A stretch of 64,000 nt of DNA from Tachypleus tridentatus. Taxonomy: Eukaryota > Arthropoda > Merostomata > Xiphosura > Limulidae. Shown here one piece after another: positions 61,401 to 64,000 of the stretch. A model generated the notes under the pieces. That model made no database searches and was not told the DNA's origin. It saw nothing but the letters and a program-made list of their open reading frames with translations. Positions within the stretch are counted from its first letter, which is position 1; each line of letters begins with the position of its first letter. The stretch spans positions 65,525,558 through 65,589,557 of the forward strand of contig NC_134825.1 of assembly GCF_004210375.1 (NCBI RefSeq), written 5' to 3'. The translations under genes were made by a program, and so were the position numbers.

Positions 61401-61693
61401 TAGGGAAACTATATAACTACATGTGAGAAAACAAAATGTTTCAAGATAATAAAAAAAATTTTTTTAGTAGACAGCCCTATTGTTTTAAATTTGCAGTGCT
61501 TCTGCCTTTTAATCCAATGTTTGTTAAATATTCTTTGACAGTGCTATGGTATTTTTTTCTATAGGATTGCGGTGTGCAGCTTTCTTCTGAGGCCGAAGGA
61601 CGGGGGTGCTTCCCACTTGATGACCACATTTTGTGTCGTGGCTGCAATGCCCAACGTGTCCAAGCCCTGACATCTAACATAGCTGCAGAATAA
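22664..61693 (+). CDS. LPP/zyxin/TRIP6-family LIM protein, nine coding exons
   Basis: Spliced model: 22664-23000, 24432-24604, 30616-30880, 49180-49281, 52717-52784, 55619-55666, 57130-57260, 60858-60978, 61565-61693. These sum to 1374 nt (457 aa plus stop) and every junction keeps frame. The N-terminal half is proline-, serine- and tyrosine-rich ([24 protein letters not shown]). Residues about 237-250 ([14 protein letters not shown]) match the leucine-rich export-signal region of LPP and zyxin. Residues about 259-450 form three LIM domains with all ligands present. In known relatives these proteins link actin regulators at focal adhesions and shuttle to the nucleus. The C-terminal LIM3 with its long QEETVR-like loop is typical of the LPP/zyxin/TRIP6 group rather than ajuba/LIMD1. 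The exact vertebrate-style name cannot be chosen; arthropods usually have one such gene (Zyx in fly). Uncertain points are the ATG (22661 or 22664) and the exon 1 donor. Confidence 0.9.
23001..24431. other. LIM gene intron 1
   Basis: 1.4 kb. Contains a (TA)n run near 23,216-23,229 and, at about 23,660-23,750, an isolated C2H2-finger-like phrase ([15 protein letters not shown]) with no second finger. Otherwise nothing recognised. Confidence 0.6.
24432..24604 (+). CDS. LIM gene coding exon 2
   Basis: Acceptor AATTTGTAG, donor GTAAGT. The split first codon joins as Glu, giving [11 protein letters not shown]. The rest is serine/proline-rich ([19 protein letters not shown]). Ends in phase 0. Low-complexity linker region of the protein. 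Confidence 0.85.
26855..27060. repeat. Unassigned dispersed repeat, copy 1
   Basis: The segment around GCATTTGCTCTATGAACAGAG, GGTTTGAGAATGCCAGTGCC also occurs, diverged, at 33,043-33,095 (GCATTTGCTATGAACAGAG, GGGTTTGATGTATAATAGTG). It resembles the head of a tRNA-like SINE but is too worn to name. Confidence 0.4.
28340..28590. repeat. Composite SINE-like repeat, copy 1
   Basis: GTAGTAGATAGCTTTCATTG and CTTTGCCACATCTCGGTAAC resemble the SINE tail. They are followed by a reversed tRNA-like part (TAATCATGAGGCAACCCCTC ... TATACCAGCCCAAAG). The same order occurs at 33,330-33,515, so the two halves travel together. Confidence 0.45.
30616..30880 (+). CDS. LIM gene coding exon 3 (linker and export-signal-like helix)
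   Basis: Acceptor ACTTGCAG, donor GTAGGT after TTTTG, phase 1. It encodes [18 protein letters not shown], a Ser/Gly/Tyr-rich stretch, and ends with [19 protein letters not shown]. That is the conserved leucine-rich segment just before LIM1 in LPP and zyxin. The donor phase joins to a Gly codon that starts the LIM1 exon. Confidence 0.9.
31433..31468. repeat. (GT)n(GA)n compound microsatellite
   Basis: A GT run passes directly into a GA run of about eleven units, then A-rich sequence. Confidence 0.9.
33330..33515. repeat. Composite SINE-like repeat, copy 2
   Basis: GATAGTAGCAAATATCTGTA, TTTTGCCATATCTCAAAAAT, then AATTATGAGGTGTAGCACCC and TTATGCTGACCCAAATTTGA. Same order of parts as 28,340-28,590. 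Confidence 0.45.
34258..34524 (+). mobile_element. tRNA-derived SINE in intron 3
   Basis: The head CCCAGCATGTCCAGGTGGTT, TTTGAATCCCTGTTACACTA and the usual body are present; the tail is CTTCATATAGCTTTGCGCAA then AAACAAACAAAC. A small deletion in the body (AGTTGGTGGTGATGACTAGC) removes one of the tandem GGTGG units. Confidence 0.93.
34525..35900. other. Intron 3 stretch without recognised features
   Basis: AT-rich. Contains a C run near 34,733-34,742 and nothing else supported. Confidence 0.5.
36241..36537 (+). CDS. Small basic ORF (98 aa) in a CpG-richer island, function unknown
   Basis: An intact 98-codon frame from ATG 36,241 to TAA 36,537 that reads like real protein: strongly basic and helical. 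Features are a Lys/Arg- and Ala-rich coiled-coil-like stretch ([19 protein letters not shown]) and a C-terminal nuclear-localisation-like cluster ([20 protein letters not shown], then RKVAK). The upstream 250 bp (about 35,960-36,240) is markedly richer in CpG than the surrounding intron, with repeated CGCGGATTTCCGC-like words, as in a young insertion or a short promoter. No canonical splice donor near the stop is needed, so it could be a complete single-exon gene. It sits sense-oriented inside intron 3 of the LIM gene. I do not recognise the family. It may be an ORF carried by a DNA transposon (see the C-rich motif at about 37,519) or a retrogene. Confidence 0.6.
   Translation: MFKRKNVHFDPVDKRMCKDIRSAASKYTSKLRENQKKRAERLEAYGFVKSGPATLAKEKVQKAAEAQRAAHSEKERKKARKRALETLVSKKRKVAKID
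36547..37235 (+). repeat. Tandem repeat of about 280-300 bp following the small ORF
   Basis: Anchor ATTTGAAA/ATTTG words at 36,551, 36,833 and 37,136 give periods of 282 and 303 bp. Each unit repeats GCAGCAGAGCAG, TGTCAGTGACTG, AGCAATGTCA-AGCTTTCCTT, TTTGTATTGTGAAAGAATG, ACAAGATTG-ATAGATGAACA and CTGTAGGTAGTCATG in the same order. Two full units and a partial third, clearly diverged. It starts 10 nt after the ORF stop, so it would form the transcript's 3' UTR. Confidence 0.8.
37236..39400. other. Intron 3 stretch after the tandem repeat
   Basis: Contains the C-rich motif GCCCCCGGACCCCCCTAGTC at about 37,520 followed by GTGGTGCCTCTGGTGCCAGG, possibly the end of the insertion carrying the 36.2-kb ORF. 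There is a GCCCACCTGAAGATGGGC hairpin near 38,124. No other gene supported. Confidence 0.45.
40829..41996 (+). pseudogene. ORF1 (gag-like, CCHC zinc knuckles) of the non-LTR element, broken
   Basis: ATG at 40,829 begins [14 protein letters not shown] and hits a stop after about 36 codons. Later frames give [20 protein letters not shown], then [20 protein letters not shown], then knuckles split over two frames ([42 protein letters not shown]). The first knuckle has lost its second cysteine (CFHS instead of CFxC). It encodes the RNA-binding protein in intact relatives. Confidence 0.75.
42087..45503 (+). pseudogene. ORF2 (endonuclease, reverse transcriptase, RNase H) of the non-LTR element, broken
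   Basis: The endonuclease starts [14 protein letters not shown] at 42,087; the GDFN box reads GDLK, while SDHFPI is kept. The RT shows [19 protein letters not shown] near 43,610 and [11 protein letters not shown] near 44,000. RNase H shows [14 protein letters not shown] at 44,933 and [14 protein letters not shown] near 45,235. An in-frame stop follows CGF at 43,733 and several frame shifts separate the domains. Two catalytic acidic positions in the RT and at least one in RNase H are substituted, so it cannot be active. Confidence 0.8.
45969..47833. other. Intron 3 stretch after the non-LTR element
   Basis: 45,970-46,640 is GC-richer and stylistically like the 5' UTR material near 39.4-40.6 kb, so it may be another retroelement piece. 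Beyond that is AT-rich sequence with no recognised exon. Confidence 0.4.
47834..48090 (+). mobile_element. tRNA-derived SINE in intron 3
   Basis: The head GACCCAGCATGACCAGGTGG, TTGATTTGAATCCCCATCAC, the body GGTGGTGATGACTAGCTGCC and the tail GTAGCTTTGCACAAAATTCA are present. It lacks the TTACACTGCTAAATTAGGGA segment before the tail, an internal deletion. Confidence 0.92.
48091..49179. other. End of LIM gene intron 3
   Basis: AT-rich with a short GA run near 48,510-48,522 and a long poly-T tract just before the exon 4 acceptor. Nothing else recognised. Confidence 0.5.
49180..49281 (+). CDS. LIM gene coding exon 4 (LIM1, first zinc finger)
   Basis: Poly-T tract with acceptor TTTTTTCAG, donor GTAAGT. 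It encodes CHKC, then [11 protein letters not shown]: the first LIM1 finger (C-x2-C ... H-x2-C) and the first ligands of the second finger. It follows an 18.3-kb intron that carries a SINE-rich and LINE-rich load. Confidence 0.92.
50450..51130 (-). pseudogene. Tigger/pogo (CENPB/jerky-type) DDE transposase relic
   Basis: On the minus strand, degraded frames give the expected order: FAELGRRKS at about 51,080-51,105, then [16 protein letters not shown] at about 50,970-51,010 (the family's first-half NADETGLFW box), then DNAKSHLEE near 50,670-50,700 (LLLDN-AHP box), then [25 protein letters not shown] at about 50,560-50,650 (the PPNTTSLIQPMDQGVI-NLK-Y box). A stop replaces the residue after ETGVFCG and another breaks the PLN box. 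It lies antisense in LIM gene intron 4. The remaining flanks (49.3-50.4 and 51.1-52.7 kb) contain no other recognised gene. Confidence 0.85.
52717..52784 (+). CDS. LIM gene coding exon 5 (LIM1, second finger)
   Basis: Acceptor GCATTCTAG, donor GTAAGT. The split codon gives Gln, then [20 protein letters not shown]. The C-x2-D ending completes LIM1. Only 68 nt. Confidence 0.92.
52785..55618. other. LIM gene intron 5
   Basis: 2.8 kb, AT-rich. No exon, repeat family or RNA gene recognised. Confidence 0.6.
55619..55666 (+). CDS. LIM gene coding exon 6 (start of LIM2)
   Basis: Micro-exon of 48 nt between acceptor TTCTTGATAG and donor GTAAGT, phase 0 on both sides. It encodes [16 protein letters not shown], which supplies the first C-x2-C of LIM2. 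Confidence 0.92.
55772..55935. mobile_element. TA-flanked MITE with Tigger/pogo-like inverted ends
   Basis: TA at 55,772-55,773 and 55,934-55,935 flanks inverted ends: CAATGGAACCCCTCTAAAGC at the left and the complement of GCTTAGAGGGGTTCCACTC at the right. A second internal GATTAGAGGGGTTGCACTGT lies at about 55,835. The tip (consensus CAGTGGAACCCCTCTAA) is of the pogo/Tigger type. The 160-bp element has no coding capacity. It is in intron 6 of the LIM gene. Confidence 0.75.
56072..56332 (+). mobile_element. tRNA-derived SINE in intron 6
   Basis: The head GCCTCGCATGACCAGGTGGG, TTGCAGGTTTGAATCCTTGT, the body and the tail (GCAGATAATCCTTGTGTAGC, TTTGTGCAAAATTCAGAACA) are present. A short deletion in the body removes the AGAGTAGCCC phrase. 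Confidence 0.93.
56650..56806 (+). mobile_element. Second SINE type (tRNA-like head, GATAGC...CTTT tail)
   Basis: The head ATTCATGACCAAGTGGCTAG and the B-box-like GGGGTTTGAGCCCCCTCAGT differ from the main family. The tail GCAGATAGCTTAATGTGACT, TTCTTATAATCAAAACACAA has the same layout as the main SINE tail. Old copy. Confidence 0.65.
57130..57260 (+). CDS. LIM gene coding exon 7 (rest of LIM2)
   Basis: Acceptor TTGCTGCAG, donor GTAACC. It encodes [20 protein letters not shown], then [20 protein letters not shown]. All remaining LIM2 ligands are present (H-x2-C, C-x2-C, C-x2-D). The wording is that of the LPP/zyxin group. Confidence 0.95.
57655..59480 (+). mobile_element. 5'-truncated non-LTR retrotransposon, sister of the 39-46 kb copy
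   Basis: Begins within the reverse transcriptase thumb region (AGGCTCTGCACCGGGGCTTT parallels 44,550-44,580) and continues through RNase H ([28 protein letters not shown]) to the family 3' end at about 59,432-59,480 (CACAGATAGCCTAGTTGCTT, then CAATCAATC). RNase H frames are better preserved than in the 39-46 kb copy and keep the FTAELYA glutamate, but a TAG interrupts after DHMKA and the usual ADRAAKS reads TYIAAKS. The 3' UTR holds two 154-bp tandem units starting at 58,981 and 59,135. It is sense-oriented in LIM gene intron 7. Confidence 0.88.
58981..59310 (+). repeat. 154-bp tandem duplication in the non-LTR 3' UTR
   Basis: GAAAATGGCTGTAACATCAA at 58,981 and GAAAATGGCCATAACATCAA at 59,135 start two units. 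Both continue with ACCAGGACTGGAAAG-CCAAC, AGGTGA, TTAGTC-TTCTGG-GAGTT and AACTTTTATTACT in the same order. The 39-46 kb copy has a single counterpart near 45,805-45,870. Confidence 0.8.
60575..60690 (+). mobile_element. Third SINE type fragment in intron 7
   Basis: GGCACAGTGGTATGTCTGGG, TTTTGATATCTGTGGTGGGT and ATTGTGTGTAGCTTTTTGTT with a following AATTACAAAT form a tRNA-like head fused to the same kind of GTAGCTTTGT tail. Internally deleted and diverged. Confidence 0.55.
60858..60978 (+). CDS. LIM gene coding exon 8 (start of LIM3)
   Basis: Acceptor CTTCAATAG, donor GTGAGC. It encodes [17 protein letters not shown], the [15 protein letters not shown] loop, then HVKCYRCE. The extended loop between the first ligand pair and the histidine is typical of LIM3 in LPP/zyxin/TRIP6. 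Confidence 0.95.
61565..61693 (+). CDS. LIM gene coding exon 9 (end of LIM3 and C-terminus)
   Basis: Acceptor TTCTATAG. It encodes [20 protein letters not shown], then [17 protein letters not shown] and a short tail ending in TAA at 61,691-61,693. The last C-x2-C completes LIM3. Confidence 0.95.
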   Translation, partial: DCGVQLSSEAEGRGCFPLDDHILCRGCNAQRVQALTSNIAAE

Positions 61694-62899
61694 TAAGAAC
61701 CTGTGACAGTCATATTGTTTGGCTGTTGTAACACAAGTTAAGATTCAAAACATTTTTTTTGAGGTATTTGACCATTTTGTGAAACAGACTTAAAGTAATT
61801 ATTTTAGCACAGGAAATATAACCAAGTAATCACAAAAGTAAATGATATTCATGTTATGTTTCAAGCTAAAGGACTTGATCTATTTAAACTTTTCAAACTG
61901 TGAGATACTTAAGACTTTTGTATGAGGTGAAGCAGAAATATTTACAAAACTGAAACTTCTAACAAAGTAAATCACATTGTTACATAATTGCTCTCTGTGC
62001 AATGAAATTTTGTATTAAGCATATGCACCATTCAGAGTTTATCTAATCAGCAAGAAAGTTGCATTTTGCAAGGGCATTTCAGGTTGAATTGTAGGAAGTG
62101 TTGGAAATGCAAAAACTTGAAAGGAATTTAGGTTCAACGTTTTTCAGATCCTAAACAAGCTTAAAAAAAAACTAGGGGTGATCAGAGACTGTTGTTTCTT
62201 ATCAACCTCCTTATGAAATATTATTAAACAGCAACAAGGGCAAAAGGCTAAGGGGCAAGATTAATTTAAATTTTATTTAATTTGCATGAGAGACATCATT
62301 GTTAAGCATTTGAAAAATGTTGTGTGTGTGTGTGGAGAACAGAAAACAAGAAATTCAGTCCATGAAGGTTGGAGTTTCAAAAAGGCAGACAAAGGCTGCA
62401 TCCAAAGAAACCAGATCCATGTTTATAATAGTAAGTGAGGAGGAAGAAATCTTCATATAGCACTTTTATTAGTTAACTTGGTAGAATATTAATAACTGAT
62501 ATTTGTGATTGTCTCAACACTTGGGTGAGATTTATTTGATTTGGAGTAAATTGAGGAATGGACCTTTTCAGGGCAGGTATCTAAAATTCTGATCAAGAAA
62601 AATTTTCACAGATCAGATGCCAAAAGTTCTACCTTATCAATGCCCGATGGCTGCAAGAAATAACACGAATTAATAAAACAGTTAAGTAGATATACATTTC
62701 CTACTAGTTAGTGATGTTCTATACAGGGGACTGCAGTAGGCATATGTACTAATTAGATGGTTAGCTGTGATGATGGGAGATAAGTATCTTTGCCATGTGG
62801 CAGAGGTAGCAAAGAGTTATGAGAATTCTTGCATTAGGAGATTACACTTAGTGTAGTGTGTTTATAAAAGTTAGTGGCAAGTGTAAATATTCATTCTTT
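61694..62899 (+). other. 3' UTR candidate of the LIM gene and downstream spacer
   Basis: Starts right after the LIM stop codon. The first clear AATAAA word on this strand is at about 62,672; no cleavage site can be proved. A (GT)n run lies at about 62,318-62,333. No exon recognised. Confidence 0.5.
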
Positions 62900-63990
62900 G
62901 ACTGGCCAAACAATTTGGAATTTATTATACTATACTGTTGGAATGTAGCAAGGCAGTCTGTAGGCAGTTTTAATCACATTTTGGAGTTGTTTGATCCTGT
63001 TCATTTTATAGTTTGATAAATTACAGAAGGTGACATTACTGTATTCAAATATTGGTCTGATATATGCTTTATGAATGGCATTTATAAATTTATTATTGGA
63101 GCCTTTATTAAATCTGCTTAAGTTATATAAATGGGCAATTCTGTTCTGTGTATTGTGTGATATTATTAAAATGTTGGTCCCATTTTAGGATTTGGCTAGG
63201 TGTTAATTCAAAAAATCCAACTGATTTAGAAAAATATGTAACTGAATTCTTGAGAGTTTGTTCGAGGTTATAGACCTTTTTCATTTTCAGTTAATTTTCC
63301 TCAGAAAGACGATAGGTTGGGTCTTAGATGGGCTACCATTTTACTTGTTGCTTCAGTTGGATATTGTATTAAGTGATGTTTGGATCCTAATTGTCACAGT
63401 ATGTGAGTTACTTGAAGAATTCTGCAAAGCAATATCATTGACACATTGAGATGCTAGTGTATGGTTTAAAGAAGGGAAAGGAATATCATTAATGAAAAAG
63501 TTATAGTGTCAGACTTAAGATGCAGTCAGAAGTTTGTATTAGGGTTAGAAGTTCATATTGTTGATCTTGGTTCTAGCTGTTTGATCACTAAGAAAGCTAG
63601 GTATCCACTGAATGAGGGGTGAGGGGATGTGTAACATAATCCATTATGCTGTACAGTTCTGAAGGCCTTCTGAACATCTAAAACAACTGGTTGCATGCTT
63701 TCTGTTAAAACCTTAGTAAATTGTCTAAGAAGATTTGTATTTTACTTTGAGATTTATTTTTGATTCCATGATAGTAATGGATTTGAGTGAACAGGATCTT
63801 GTGTTATTACTAACAAAAAAATTGAGTGAGAAAATACTATGATTTTTTTGAAACTTGCTACAAACTGTTTTATAATAAATGAAGTAAGGTTTGGAATTAG
63901 GTATTTTTGAAGTAGTGAGTAAATGGTCACTTCTTGTCAGTCATGGCAGTTACATTATTGTAATGGATTTATTTATGCTATTATTTGATT
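62900..63990 (-). pseudogene. Non-LTR reverse transcriptase relic (Jockey/CR1-like), minus strand
   Basis: Minus-strand broken frames give FLDNLL and then a motif-A-like DVQKAFRTVQHNGL at about 63,650-63,690 (family: LDF-KAFDTV-H--LL). They end with a thumb segment at about 62,950-63,110: LSRFNKGSNNKFINAI, HKAYIRPIFEYSNVTF, then KMNRIKQLQNVIKTAYR, which matches the IYKAFIRPILEYG--W ... KLQ-VQNKALR pattern. The central catalytic part is too worn to read. It continues past the right edge of the window. Distinct from the RNase H family above. Confidence 0.65.
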
Positions 63991-64000
63991 TATTCTTGGT

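Overview
This is a eukaryotic, AT-rich, intron-rich window. I judge it to be chelicerate nuclear DNA, most likely a horseshoe crab. The evidence is a LIM-domain gene spread over about 39 kb with GT-AG introns up to 18 kb, and many copies of tRNA-derived SINEs of a type I associate with Xiphosura. The SINE link is from memory and could not be searched. There is no bacterial gene structure, CRISPR array or operon.

Layout. 1-2 kb: 3' end of a non-LTR retrotransposon broken by a 69-bp tandem repeat. 2.4-4.6 kb: hAT-like transposase relic (minus strand), a piggyBac-type foldback MITE with TTAA flanks, and a SINE. 7.06-7.93 kb: last two coding exons of a gene I do not recognise. 7.9-14.5 kb: gene-free AT-rich DNA. 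14.5-19.3 kb: a graveyard of Jockey-like non-LTR pieces (zinc-knuckle ORF1, endonuclease, start of the reverse transcriptase) split by SINEs. 19.3-22.6 kb: gene-free. 22.66-61.69 kb: one LPP/zyxin/TRIP6-type gene on the plus strand, nine coding exons, 457 codons by my splice model.

The LIM gene is the main biological content: an acidic and proline-rich N-terminal half, a leucine-rich export-signal-like helix, and three LIM domains with all zinc ligands visible. It should act at focal adhesions and in the nucleus. Its introns hold most of the other features: several SINEs, a CpG-richer small basic ORF followed by roughly 300-bp tandem repeats (36-37.6 kb), an almost full-length but dead non-LTR element (about 39.4-46 kb), a Tigger/pogo transposase relic on the minus strand (50.4-51.1 kb), a TA-flanked MITE with Tigger-like ends (55.8 kb), and a 5'-truncated sister of the non-LTR element (57.7-59.5 kb). 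Downstream (62.9-64 kb) is another non-LTR reverse transcriptase relic on the minus strand.

The most interesting patterns are: several SINE families and the resident LINE end in the same 3' tail, suggesting a LINE/SINE partnership; the intronic ORF at 36.2 kb remains intact in otherwise decayed surroundings; and the two-exon gene at 7 kb is unidentified. I found no convincing new multi-gene system.
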